DNA of 64,000 bases, from positions 45,311,659 through 45,375,658 of the forward strand of contig NC_067283.1 of assembly GCF_020740795.1 (NCBI RefSeq), written 5' to 3'. A model generated the notes under the pieces. The model was not told where the DNA came from and ran no database searches. It was given only the letters and a program-made list of their open reading frames with translations. Positions 34,593 to 47,800 of this stretch are shown here, in pieces. Made by a program: the position numbers and the translations under genes. How positions within the stretch are numbered: the stretch's first letter is position 1; every line of letters starts with the position of its first letter. The DNA is from Apus apus (lineage: Eukaryota; Chordata; Aves; Apodiformes; Apodidae).

Positions 34593-35837
34593 ATGCTATC
34601 AACGTGGCCCATTAACACCTCTGTCTGTTGTGGCATCTTCCTGTCAACTGAAAGACCTCCCCTGTGCTCAGGGATGAGGTAAGTTTTGAATCCTTGTTTC
34701 AGTAGCTGTTTATCAACTGTGATTCAGTAGCTTTCAGGGAAGTTTTGTTGTAGTGGGAGCAGGTAAAGGTTTGTGACTTTGATGTCACCCCTTTCTGTCA
34801 CCAAACTCTCTCTCTCTTTCCCAAGTGTCTTCTGGGACTGTGAGCCAAATACAGAAGCTTAGATTTGTGTGATTTGGTCTCTGAAAAGTTTAGAAGCTCT
34901 GTCTTCTCATAGTCCTCAGAGAAAATGGAACAATTCCTTACGTGTCCCATGAGAAGCCAGGAGAGGATTTTGTGAAGACAGCTATCAGAGGGACCAAATG
35001 TCATTCCCGGTCACTTAGTGCGGAAGTGAAATTGATGTGTTTGTTGCACACTCAAAAGAGCTATTTGCTGCCTAGTAAAAGTGCTGCTCTTTCTTCCTGT
35101 GTCATCATGACTGCATTTGTCAGGCACTTCATGGCAGATTGGTGACTGCTAAAGCAGATTGATGGATTCAAAATCTGCCTTTTCCTGGCAGTTTGATGCC
35201 TGTTCTCATGACAAAGGCAGCGGATTGCTCCCAACACAGAGGACTTCAGGTACTGCATCTGCCCCAACTTGCTCTATGAACTCTGGCTGTGCATGTGGTG
35301 CAGCAACGTTTGCTCTCTTCCTGCTTTCAGCCACATCATGCACTGTTTTCAATGATGAGGTCTACCCTGGGCTTTTGCAGAGACCACATTCTCAAAACCA
35401 CCACTTCATTCGCACTGCACTTGAGAGCTTAGAGACTAAATGTAACTGAAGAGACTCTGCCTATGGCTGGAGTGACACAGGTGTAGGATCCTGGTCTGGT
35501 TTTTTTTTGTGGAGGCTCAATGTAATTACATGGTGGTCCATCCTGAGCAGTAGCATACAAAATTTCTGAAGCATCTTAAACTTGTCTCAGCTTACTCAGC
35601 TGTTTGAGGAAAGGATTATTTCCTGATACACAATTGCAGACTACTCAGGATCCGGAGGACCTGGTTTTAATCTGGAGCATTATCTCAGTGGTTATATATA
35701 TATAAAATACAAAAAATCTTAATTACCAAATTTGAGTGCTTACACTGTGTTAAAACAATTTTCTCTGTGTTAATATCCACACGTATCATTAATATATACA
35801 CACACATACACATATATAAAGATATGCTCACATATAT
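34593..35837. other. Intergenic, no gene seen
   Basis: Upstream flank of the CCR2-like gene; a 5'UTR exon and promoter could lie here but cannot be placed. An AT/AC-rich low-complexity stretch lies at about 35691-35840. Confidence 0.5.
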
Positions 35838-36072
35838 ATAGAATCATAGAATCATAGAAATATTTAGGTTGGAAAAGACCCTTAAGATGATCAAGTCCAA
35901 CTGTAATCCTGACAGTGCCATGTCCATCACTAAACCATGTCCCTAAATGCCACATTTACATGTCTTTTAAATACCTGCATGGATCCTGAGTCAACCCCTT
36001 CCCTGGGCTGCCTATTCCAGTGCTTGATGACCCTTTTGGTGAAGAAATTTTTCCTAATATCCAATCTAAATA
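35838..36072 (-). mobile_element. CR1 LINE 3'-end fragment
   Basis: Antisense CR1 tail beginning with doubled terminal repeats (atagaatcatagaatcatag), inserted beside an AT/AC repeat. Minus-strand translation includes FRLDIRKNFFTKRVIKHW. Confidence 0.9.
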
Positions 36073-36221
36073 TATAAAAAGAAAGGACAAAATTTTTAAA
36101 ACCTAGTTTGCAAATTATTTTGAGATTCAAAACCAATAGAAAATAATGGTGATAGTAACAGAACTAAAAGCAATCGCTTCCCTACAGATTTGTCTCCTTT
36201 GTTGTCCAAGTCTTTTTTCCT

Positions 36222-36665
36222 GTGGTGGGTCGACACCAGCCAGCAGCTAAGCCTTCATTTAGTCACTCACTCACTCCCTCCACAGCAGGATGAGTGAGAG
36301 AATGAGAAGAGCAAAAGAACGAAAGACTTGTGGGTTGAGATAAAGGCAGTTGAATATGCAAAGGAAACAGAAGAAACCACAAGAGATGATAGAAGGACGA
36401 ATGCTTGCCACCTCTCCCCAAGCAGGCGGAAAGGCAGCTAGTTTCTGAGTAACACCTACTTTGGGAAGACTACACCACCATCACCACTCACCCCCACCCC
36501 CAGTTTTAGTACTGAGCATGACTTTATATGTCACAGAATACCCTTTTGGTCAGTTTGTGTCACCTGTCCCAGCTGTGGTCACAAATAAGGGCCCCATAAA
36601 GGCTCCTGTGAAGAAAACAAGGTCCATACCAGCCAGACCCACTATGCTTTCCCACTACCAAAATC
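36222..36665 (-). mobile_element. Avian ERVL-type LTR fragment (antisense)
   Basis: On + it begins ggtgggtcgacaccagccag, passes through gacttgtgggttgagataaa and ccttttggtcagtttgtgtc, and ends near gtccataccagccag. This is the antisense layout of a common avian ERVL-class LTR, recognised from memory. No internal retroviral genes flank it, so it is a solo or partial LTR with no coding capacity. Confidence 0.65.
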
Positions 36666-39600
36666 TGAGCTCCTCCCCTGTATAATTCACATTGGTGTTG
36701 TCTAGAAAGACACAAATTGTCTCTGGCTAACAAATTGTATTGGAAGCTTTGTTTGCATTTGAATTTATTTTTTTTTTTCATTTATCTTTAAAAATTTTTC
36801 AAATTTTCATGCAGAAAGGAACATCTTCTGCAGAATCTGTCACCCTTGACAAGAAGTCTGGTTTGGACTCTAAAATGATCTAGACATGAATCTTCAGAAT
36901 GAGTGTGTTAGCAAAGAAATCTCCAGGTTTATCTCTGCTCTTGTGCCTTAAGTATGAACAGGCTCTTCTGAGAGATTATTATTGGGGAATTTGTGATTAT
37001 TTGGCTTATTTCCCTCTTACTTTCTTTCCAAAATGACGAATATTCAGGAAATCTTAATTATTTTAATTTGTGGGGCTTTCTCATTTACTTCATGGAGTGC
37101 TTGCAGCTATCAGTGCCCGCTGTCCTACGAACACACCAACTGCATGCACAGAAATTCTGGACAATTCCTGCAAAAGCAGGCAAATTAGTTAAACCTAAGG
37201 TAAAAATATAAGAGAAGGAGAATTTTCTCTTTGGTGCCTTCCTTCCCTTCTAATTTATCCTCTGTGCTTATCATGCAAAAAACATCTAACTATACGAGCA
37301 CTCCAGTAAAAGGCTACTTTCGCTTCTCTTCCGGGGGCTGGTTACATTCTGAGTCTTGAAGAAGTTGGGTATAGTGAAGTGTGACCAAGCCCCATGACAA
37401 ATACTTGCAACCTAGGAAAGAGTTATTGCAGAGAAAATGGAGTTACAGATTGGATAGGAGATAGTTTTGTTTTCTTAATAATTGCAATGTTGTAAGCCAA
37501 AATAGATATCATTTCATTTCTTTCAGTTTTAACAAAGCGTCACTTACTGCAACATCAGAGATTCTTGTAATGAGGATGTGGCTCTGAATCATGCCTTTTT
37601 AAATTTCTGTTTTTCAGCTGCTCTGAGAGAAGTCTTGCTAGCTCTTGAATATTAGCTGTCACCTATAGTGTGTCACCTTTAGCTATGGAAGTGTCCAGGT
37701 GCTGCTATGACTATCAGACACTTCCATGTTAGAGTAATTCAAGCAAAGAAGCTCCTGAGTTGCTACACTGACTTATTCAGGCATGACAGTTGTCGCAGCT
37801 CAATGAGTCTTCTCTGCCCGAAGGGGGATGTGGACAAAGTTTCCTCACGGAAATCAGAACATTTGGTAACTACAAGTTAGAAGACCATCTGTGCATTAAC
37901 AGAGCTACTTATCTCAAACTGAATGACCCCAAAAGTTCCCTTTTCCTTTTTACAGTCTAAGACAAGGTTTATCTTTTGAAAGGTATGAACAGGTAACACA
38001 GCACTACTCCCCTTGCCCTCACTCCCCTCCTTTTCACAAATGGCAGTGTTTGTCATACAGAAAAATAAATTGCTTAATGACTTGTAGACAACTTGAAAGT
38101 TCTTGTCAGCAGCTCCTAGGGCATTTTATGAAGAGAGAAGTACAATGTAGCACCAAGTAAAACTGAAACTTCAATGCAGAAAAGTAATACCCCATATCCT
38201 GATAGCAGATGTTGCAAGAGAGGTCCCCCTTGTCTCCTGCTAACAGTTCTATCTCTTTAACTTTGCTTTTGACTTTCTAGAAGGAGTCTTTGGATGGGCA
38301 AAACTGCAGAGAAGACTGTGTACAGACACAAAAGACATCTTGGGGAGCAAGAATAAACACACGTACTTTTCTTAACTTAGCAAGAAAAGTGAAGGAAAAG
38401 ATGGAAATGTGATCTAAATGCTGTATGTAGTTTCCTTCAAACATGTCTTTTCATGTGGCAGGGACCACAGAACTTCTTTTTAGGATATGATTGGGGAAAG
38501 GGAGTCCCTTCTAGAAGTAAAGCTCACTTTGGAAACTTCTTCCTCTTTTACAATAGCTGAGCATTAGAAACATCTCTTCAGAATCACTTGCCTCCTAACT
38601 GATCAGTTTTTTTTCATCCCTGCAGATCTTTCAGGGAAAAAATATGTTCTGGGGTGCAATAACAGGCTTAATTCTCTGTGAGCCCTCAGGATCCAATATT
38701 TTTTATTATTTTTTTTTTAATTCCTCTGCTTTGGATAAAATATTGAATTCAGAGTAATTCAAACAGTTGTAGTCACAACCTTTCTGGGGATGAACTTGAG
38801 TATAAAAAAGGATAATAGTCTGGAATGCAGATTGCCAACATATGCCATAGGATCATGTTCTTGTCATGTTATTGCTATAAGGGTATCCACACAGAGAAGA
38901 TGAAGCCCACTGCTCTGGCACTGTCAACTGTTCCTGGGAAATGACTGTGCAATTCTCTCATAAAAGCAAATGTTGCAATAGCTGCATATAAAAAGTAAAG
39001 AATTCTTCAGCTATTGTAGCTTTTTTGCTAATACTCAAGTGGCAAGATTCTTACCCAAGCATAGGGACTCACCTCATCTTGTATATGAGAATGGTACAAT
39101 TCCAGTGTAATAGTGATGAATTTGGTTCATGTAAAACTCATTAACAAAAACTGGAAGCCAGATCATGACTGATATATGTGAAATACAGAGTACAGACTTT
39201 TTGGTGGCTCAGAGATACAAGATTAAAAAGAGGAAACATAACATGATAATGAAACAACACCTTTAATAGACTAAATGGTTGAATAATACAAAGAAACTAT
39301 CTGATAGGACAGTGATGAAGAACATCTGTCATCTGCATCTGAAAGAGCAAGATGTGGCTTAGATTTGGAGAGGCTAGATTGAGTGTGAAGGATTTCTTCT
39401 CTGATCAGTTTACATCTTTAGGAGAACACATTTTCAAGATACTGACCCCTGGAACAGCTCCAAAACCAAGACCTAATAAGTTTCTACTACAAAAAAAAAG
39501 ATTATAATTTTCTACACCATTTGTCCAGTTCAAATCTCTGCTCTCACATTTAGCCTTACCCTGAGTTGTAAGTAAATTACAAGAGCCTATTATTCTTAAA

Positions 39601-42600
39601 GATGTCTCTGCTTGAATGGTATCCTTACTGCCACTGTCATTAGGTACATACATTTCCCCACTGAGTGAATCTTTATCTATAGATACACATTTACATGTAA
39701 AAAAGGGAAAAAAAAAAAATAAGCTACTCACTGATTTATCAAGCTTGTATTGTCTGACCGTGTCTTCTTCTTCTTAATGAAGAAACACATAGTTAAGCCC
39801 TATATCTGAAAATAGGAATCAGCACTTCCTGTGTGAGGTATTGCAAAACATTATTACAAGAATCAAGGGCATGGTTCTTGTTTTCTCAAAGAGCTCAGTT
39901 TCCAGGCTGAATACTTCAGGGACATATACATGTTCTGTTCCAGCTAGAATTGGAGGAGTTAGTGTCTGAACTACTGCATCTCTCAACAGGATCAAGACTG
40001 AGTGGTTAAATTAAATAAAATCCTGTTCTCAGGAGAGTAAGTATTTCTAGCTGATCCAGACACTTCTGTAGCTCAGCAGAAAGTGGGGTGAAATACCTAG
40101 TATACAGAATGTGTGTTTTTAAAATTAAATTTGGGTCTCCAAAATAGCTGTTGAAACAACCCCATCAACATGTTCTTCATGTTCATTGTGATTGACAGAC
40201 TCCTACAGAATTTCTACATGCTTCTCCCTTTCATCATCACTGGTGAAAAAGAATCTCTAAGCAAAATTAGGATATGTTTATACTATGCAAAGCAGTGTCA
40301 TGTCAGACAGCATCACACTTGCCTTAGGTGAGCATTGTGAAGAGAGAAAAGTCAAGGTCCAGAAAATTCAGAGCTAAATAGATCAGGCAGAGCCCTGTGC
40401 TGGTAAAGCTACCTCCCTTACAGTTATGTGACCAGTTTATGCAGGCTACACCACACTGCACTGTGCTGTGTAGATTCCTTCCTTGAACATCTATTGGAAT
40501 TTTTGCAAAGCCATTTATAATGACCTTACACATCTAAGAGGCTGTTGTATGAGGTAAGCTGGAACCTGCAGCTCATTCCCTTTTTGATGTGGTGACATTG
40601 CAGGATTGAAAGCAATAGAAAGAAAGAGAGTAAAATAACAGAAAGTGGTTAAAATATATTGGCTTCAAAGGCAGGAAGCCTAGTTCAGTGTACAGGATGC
40701 TGTCATGTATTTATCTTTTTAAAGCATTCATTTCACCAATGTCATCAGCAGTGCAGCTGCAACAGCATCCAGCCATTGGAGTGATAATTGATACCTATGT
40801 AAGAGATCATTATAAACCAGGACTGATTAATGATACAGCCATTTATCTGCTCCTTGAGCAGTCTTTTTACAATTTTATACAAAGTTATAGCAAGGCTACC
40901 TTTTTCAAATTTGTAGGGTTTTTTTTGCTGAGCATTTTCCTGCAGTATTCCTGAAAAGCTGTAAGACTGGCTTGTGCTACATTATAGCTGGATTTTGTAA
41001 TTTCCTGGAAAATCTACCTGGAGTTTCAATAAAACAAGAGATAAATAACCTGACCACGAGTTCAGGAGACTCAAAGAGCTGTTTCTGGAGCCCTAAGCAA
41101 GGTGTTAGGAAGAGAGGTCTCTGTGATGGCTGAAAGAACATAAACATTTCCTGTTCATCTGGAAGGGGTGTGTAGATTTTGCTGCAAACACTGAAAATCT
41201 TCAAGCATGAACAGGAAGGACCTTCCCTACAGGGACACAGTAGGTAACAGGGAGACATAACCTATATTTTCTTTCTATACCATCACCCTCTAATTTGCTG
41301 ACTGAATTCGAGAAGTTATAATTTTCACCACTCAGGACATCTCTTCCTACTCAATATACATGCAGTTTTGTTTGCAAGTTTAATCTTTTGTGAACTACTA
41401 TGCCTGGTAAAGAAATGCTTGGCTTGCAGGATTGAAAATCCTGCCTAAGACACTTTGTTTTCTCTGGCCCATGAGAAAGAGGGATGGTTGCCTGGAGAAG
41501 GGGCCTGTCTAGGCTCTAGAGGGTAGGACTCCTTTGAAGTCAATCGCACAGAAGCTACGGGTGGATGTAATTGTCTGGGGGTGCCAGAGTAATCCTTGCC
41601 CTCTTCTCTCCCTGTCTTGTGACACTAGGGCTTCCTTCAGCCTTTTTAAGGGACTTTCTGGAGTCACTGAGCTCCTTCTCTTTGCTTGCTCTACCAGTTT
41701 GCCAAAGCAAAAAGCAGTTACACTTGAAACCAGCATGGCCTACCTGTTAAGTGATGGCAGAAGTTTTGGAATTGAATCCCTCCCACGCAAGAGAAGAAAA
41801 AGACCTAGTTGTATTAGCAAGTATGCTATGCAGACGGTATTTTCAAAACAAATGTGTGTGTGGGGAAATGTAAACAAACCTGCAAGTGTCCATATATTGA
41901 AAGAACTGCTAAAATTTGAAGTCTCAGGAATGAATAAATTCCTGGTTTTGTTTCCTCTCTTACACAGACCAGTGCTAGAAGAGATCACAGAAGAAGTCAT
42001 CCTTGGAAGACCTATGTGGTAGTTTCATAATCTGTGAGGTAAGCAGCGGTCTTGAGTTTGGCGTAATCCATCTGATGGATCCTTGTGTTGGGTTATGAGT
42101 GACTCACGACTCACGTGTAATTTGAGAAAGTACAGTTTTACACACATTGCTTTGAAATAGTTTGAATTCTTTGTGCCTCCAGTCTGTGTGCTTAGACTGA
42201 AGGCAGGTGGACAGTATTTTCAGGCTGCCTGAGCTCCAATTGCTCTGACCTTTGAAAATCAGGGACTATTTCTTTCTGAATTGGTAATGCAAAAAATTTC
42301 AGAAAGTCTGGCTGAGATTAACACACAGAAATAAAACAAAGATTCAAAGAGAAGAAATATCTCATATTGGCCACTTAATTTTAGGCACTTGGGAATAAAT
42401 CTTGAATTGTAGCTAAATTATTATGATATTATAGTGGACAGGACCTGTTAAAAAGGGCAGAGCCACCTGAAAATCCCTTTTTCAGGGATGTTTGAGCTCT
42501 AAAGAAATCCAGGGGAAGAGAACAAAGTGTTCATCAGTCTAGAAAGCATGGCCTGTGAGAAATTTTTGGGAAAGTACTAGATGATTTATGGAGAGCTTTC

Positions 42601-44571
42601 TCAATCTGGTTTTCTATTATATTACTCTTAGCATATTTCCTGTAAGGGTGTAATTGAGCTTTATGAACATTAATAATCCAATGAACTGCCTAGGAGATGG
42701 AAGCAGAGGAAGCATCTGGAGAAGAGCCTCCCAGAATCAGAGACATTGCCAAGTGAAGACTGTTTGCCTTATAAAATTAAAGAACTGCTTAGATTCTCCA
42801 ACTATAAAATTAGAAAGAGCAAGAAGGGAAGAAAGGAGTACATGAACTTCACTATGCTAATTAATTGAAATTTTATAAACAGGGAAGTACTGCTTGGTTG
42901 TACGAAAGAGAAGAATCAAAAAAGAACAAAATTTTCTGCAGCAAAACTGTCTTATTTCAGCTGGGGCTTTCTACAAGCTGTCACAACACTGTCATTGACA
43001 GAACTGAAACAAGGGAACCAAACCTTGGTGTGTTTCTATTAGTCCACCAACCACTGAATGTAAGAGAGAAGTAGATTTTTTTTTACAATAATACTGTTGC
43101 CTCAAATTTAGAGTGTGATGTGGATACTGAAGTCAAGACATGGGGCTTGACTCGGGGCACTGACATAATTTTCCTAATTTCTTGAAGAAGTGTCTTTTTT
43201 TTCTTTCTATGGGGTAAAAGGGCAAGCTGGAAACAGTTCACTATTGGCAAAAAATATTGGTAAAATTACCAAGCAGATTGTCTAAAGAGAAATGAATGGG
43301 CCTTAGCTGAATGCCACTAGGATCAGAGCAAAGATTAAGTGATGCTCTTGCAGTTCAACTCCTCTTCTAGACCTCCCACATGGAAGGACAACTGCTGACT
43401 TCAGTCCTTGTGTCAGAGCATGTTTAAGAATTTCAGGCAAAGCAAGACAGTGAGATGATGGAAGGTGCATACCAATTGAGTCAGTATTTCATTCTCTGGT
43501 GTGCTTCAGCCTGCCTTTTTATGGTGAAATTGGATGAAGTATATATTTTGTGTTGAGCCAGGAGTTCAATGAATGAATGACCAAGTCCTAGTGTAGTAGA
43601 TGCCTTTTGAGCATCCTCCTCCACAGTAGCCCTCAGCAGACGTTTTGCTGACTGTCCTCAAGGTAACAGGGATGGGCATGTGGCAAGTTCGGGTGAGCAC
43701 AAGGAGGGCCATACAGGAGGACCCTGCATGGTGCGTTGGTAGTTAATTCAACCCAGACTCCTTCTAACTGAACAGCTGTAGGCTGTAGGAATCACCTCTG
43801 CCACCCTCAGTGGGAAGTCTGCTAGCCAGAGTAAGGGCTCCCTCTATAGTCAAAAGATAGAGGTAGGTGTGCCCCTGTTCTGAGCTTCTCCACCTTCGGC
43901 TAAAATGAATCACCATGTGGAGAGGGCTTTCTTTGGCGATAGGAAGAGCCTAGACAAGGGGTTCAGACTAGGCAGCTAACCTGTACATTGATAAAACTGG
44001 ATTACAGCCCAATCAGTTGTTTCAGATAACCTGAATGAAATTTTTGGGGCTTTAGGTAACAGGAAAGAACCATTCTTTATTTTGAATAAAGATCAAGCCA
44101 AATATTTTTTATTTGCTGTTCTTTGCTGAAGAGGAAGGTACCTATGCTATAGATCCCAAGATCAGCCCTGCTGACGACCCACACAGAAGCAGGAATGGAT
44201 GTACTGGGTTACTACGAAGTCTGTATCCTTCTTTTGCCCATCAAAACTTTGTTCTCCCATTGTGTCACAGAAGTATGGCTGCAAAGGCCATCCTCCTCCT
44301 CCCTTACATCCTCATACCCATACGGGTGTTCTAGAGGGGCACTGTGTTTTAGAAGAGGTAGGAAGATACATAAAAGCAAAACACAGTTTCTATTGATGGC
44401 ATATGAAAGTTGCATTGTTAGCGGTTCAGGTGGCATAGTACTTCCCCACAGCTTTGGGGCATGTCATAGAGTCTTAAAGAAGAAAGACTTGACAACTGAG
44501 ATGTAAGTAAATTGGGTGTTCAACATATTCTTAAGCTATTCTGAGTTGTTCATAGGAAGAATGACACAAGG
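36666..44571. other. Intergenic, no gene seen
   Basis: About 7.9 kb with no recognised gene. The longest open frame is 162 codons on + at 41534-42022; it contains a basic RKRRKRP patch but no family signature. No repeats stand out apart from short A/T runs. Confidence 0.5.
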
Positions 44572-44871
44572 AAATCATAGTATCACAGAGTGGTTTGGGC
44601 TGGAAGGGACCTTAAAGATGGTCTAGTTCCAACCCCTCTGCATGGGCAGGCACACCTTCCAGCAGACCAGGTTGCTCAGAGCTCATCCAACCTGCCCTTG
44701 AACACTTCCAGGGATGGTGCATCCACAGCTTCCTGGGCAACCTGTTCCAGTGTCTCACCACCCTCACACTAAAGAACTCCTTCCTAATGTCTAATTTAAA
44801 GTTCACCTCTTACAGTTTTAATCCATTACCCCTTGTCCTCTTGCTACAAGGCCTTGTCAAAAGTCCCTCGA
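44572..44871 (-). mobile_element. CR1 LINE 3'-end fragment
   Basis: Antisense CR1 tail starting aatcatagtatcacagagtg and running to the Thr/Leu-rich end of the element. Minus-strand translation includes NFKLDIRKEFFSVRVVRH. Confidence 0.9.
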
Positions 44872-47800
44872 TGCATTCTGCCCTTTGTGTTGACCTCTGG
44901 AGTACACACATCATGATGCTTCTTCATTCAGTTTGCAGGAGCCATCCTCCCAGCTGAGGGACTGGTTATTCAGGGTTCTTCTTTCTTACTGGTGTGCAGG
45001 ACCGGGCCCTATTTAATGTGCACTACCCAGACCCTTCTTGGACTGCAGATTTAATTAATTCCTCTATGATTCCATTATATGATTAGTTTTGCTTTTCCCT
45101 CATGATCACGTCTCTAGTTCTGTCAGGGTAATATCTGATTGCTTCACAGATACTACAGTATTTGTCTTCTCACCACATTTATTAGAAGAATCAATACAAT
45201 TATCTCAATTTTGCAATGGGGGAGCCAAATTGCCAAAATTGTGAATAACACTATCAAGCAAGCATCCATTAATCTGGGGAACCTGGTTTGTGAACTATTT
45301 TTCCCTGAAGCAAAGTATAATGCTGGGCCATGGTTCCCCTCTGTTGTAGCTGCTGGTTCCTGGTCTTCACATTGAGCCCTGGAACATGAGGAACACAACC
45401 TCAGAAGCCTTCTGTGAATATCTAAATTTAAGTGGAAGGGGAAGTTGCTTCATTTATGTACTGGAAGTAGACACTTAAGGGTAGGTAGGATAAATTCAGG
45501 CCTAGGTCCCTAAATCTCTTAGTGGAACTTGTGCCTGCCCTGTGAAAAGCTTGCAGATTCCAGGAGTATTTGTGGCACAGGACGAGGCACCTCTGAAATG
45601 TAAGTCTTCCCTGATTGTGCTTCCTAGATATCTGTGGGGCTGCTCAATGAAACTGAGTCCAAAAGACACAATGAGACCAAGCTGGTCTTCAGTCTTCTCA
45701 GAGACCAGCCTCACACTGCTGCATACCTTTATTCCTGAGAAAACTCACCCATGCAAAGTCCAGTAGTCTGAAGCTAGCTTGGTAGCCATCTACACCAATT
45801 AGTAGACATACTGAATCTGACCCTAATCATCTTCCCATACGTTTTATTTACAGGGTGGAGATACCATTTCTTTAGTAACTTCTGCAGAGAAACTTTAAGA
45901 AGACACTGGGCTTTAGGTAAGTCAGCAAAACCTTTCTCACAGTCCACAGCAAACTAACCACACCACAGCATCTGTGATACCACAGACTGTGCATGGTGTT
46001 TTCCATCCACAGAAATGAGGATCACTGTGGTATCTTCTGTCTTATGGTGTGGTAAATTTTATTGCATTCTCTCTCTTTTTTAAAGGCAGTACTAATTGCT
46101 GTCTCATAACGGGAATAGAAGACCTAGCTTACAACTTTGTCTACAAGGGAGATATTTTACACCTGCTCTGCTAGGTGAACAGCTGTGGATAGGCTGTTTG
46201 TGCCACTGGGCAAAACAGTATCAGTGCTGGCCAGTGTGATACAAAGCCAAGACCACCTGTGCTTGTGAAGCTCTCAGATCACATTGCAATTGCTGTTCTA
46301 TGCCTGCATGTTTAGCACACGCAAACTAGTTTGCCATTCCTGGAAGAGACTGTGTAAGTCTAAAGAGGAAAGCAAGCCACAAATAAATTATAAAAATAAC
46401 TTCAACTGAAAAGCCATCTGAGCAAGACAATTCAAAGGCAGGCTGATATTTCTGCCAAAGTTGCACTAATGTATGCTGGGATAAAGTCCTACATAAAACT
46501 TTAAGTGAATCTTAGCAGAAAAACCTATTTGCATGGCCTGAAGTGCACTTGGATTCACCTGAAATCTGAAAAACAAGCTGGCATGGTTCTTTGGGAGAAT
46601 AACACCATACACTGATGCTTCAACTCACAAGATATTTTCAGTACTATAAGCATTTGTCCTTGGATAGTGGAGAAGTTAAACGTATGTTACTGTTCTTCAC
46701 ACTGACAAGGGACTATTTCTTATCTCCTAGTTGTTCATATGTTAAATACATTAAACATTAAATACTCATATGGTGCTCACTACCGACACTTCCAACTTCC
46801 TTCCCTCTACCTCATTTAATTGAAAACTCTCTCAGGTAACTCTAAATCCCACAAGCCTGTGTCTTTCCTGGGATATGGCCTAATGTTTTCTATGCCTGAG
46901 AAAAAAGCCTAGAAAAATTAGGGCCAAAGGTTCTGGACATCAGCCACAACCTGGAAAAGCTGTATCAGAAAGCTGTGACAAATGAAAACACAATTTACCA
47001 GCTAGCTTGAGAATCAGTGTGAAGGAGGAGAGCAGGATGACCCATTAGGAGGAGAGAGACCAACCAGCTGACACTGAAAAGCGCTGGAATGAATAAGAGA
47101 GGACACGTGCTCGTTTGGTTTGGTGGGATTTTTGGTAGTGGGAGAAGGGCTCCATGGGTGGTTCCAGCAAGAAGCAAAACTAGGACAAATTAAATATAGC
47201 TACCTGCTCAGAAGATCAGCTGTTGCAACTAAACCAAGCAAAAACAAAGCTTCAGGCAGGTCAATGTGAGTTCAGATAAAGCCAGGCTTGCACACTGAGT
47301 ACTAATAAAGCCTGTGGCCTGTCAACAGCAATACCAGTACTGTATTACTGGAAGAAATAGATACAGTAGTATATTTCAGGAAATGTATACATTTTTGATA
47401 TGGAGATAGCGAGGCTAGAGGAATTCAGCAACATCTCTTTCACTCACTAACCTGCAGAGAGCATCTTTGCTCAGCCCCAGCTCTTGAGAGCCAACAACCT
47501 GGCAGGTTGATACAGAGAAGCAGAGAGGTGTGCTATCCAGGAAAGAATGGGGACAAAGGCACCGAGCTACCCACTAGCATGTTTATAGAAGAAAAGAAAT
47601 CAAGGTGCTAGAGACACCTCTAAACAGAGGAAGTAGTCCTTAGAAATGGGAAGACTGTGGTAAGGGAAGTACCCCAGAACAAAGGAAAAAGAGGTCAAGA
47701 GTATATTACAGTGGGTTGAAATTTCTGAGTAAGAGAGTGGCTAAAACAGCTCCTAGAATTAAGAGCAGTGCCAAGTCATAACTTCACATTTTCCCTTCTT

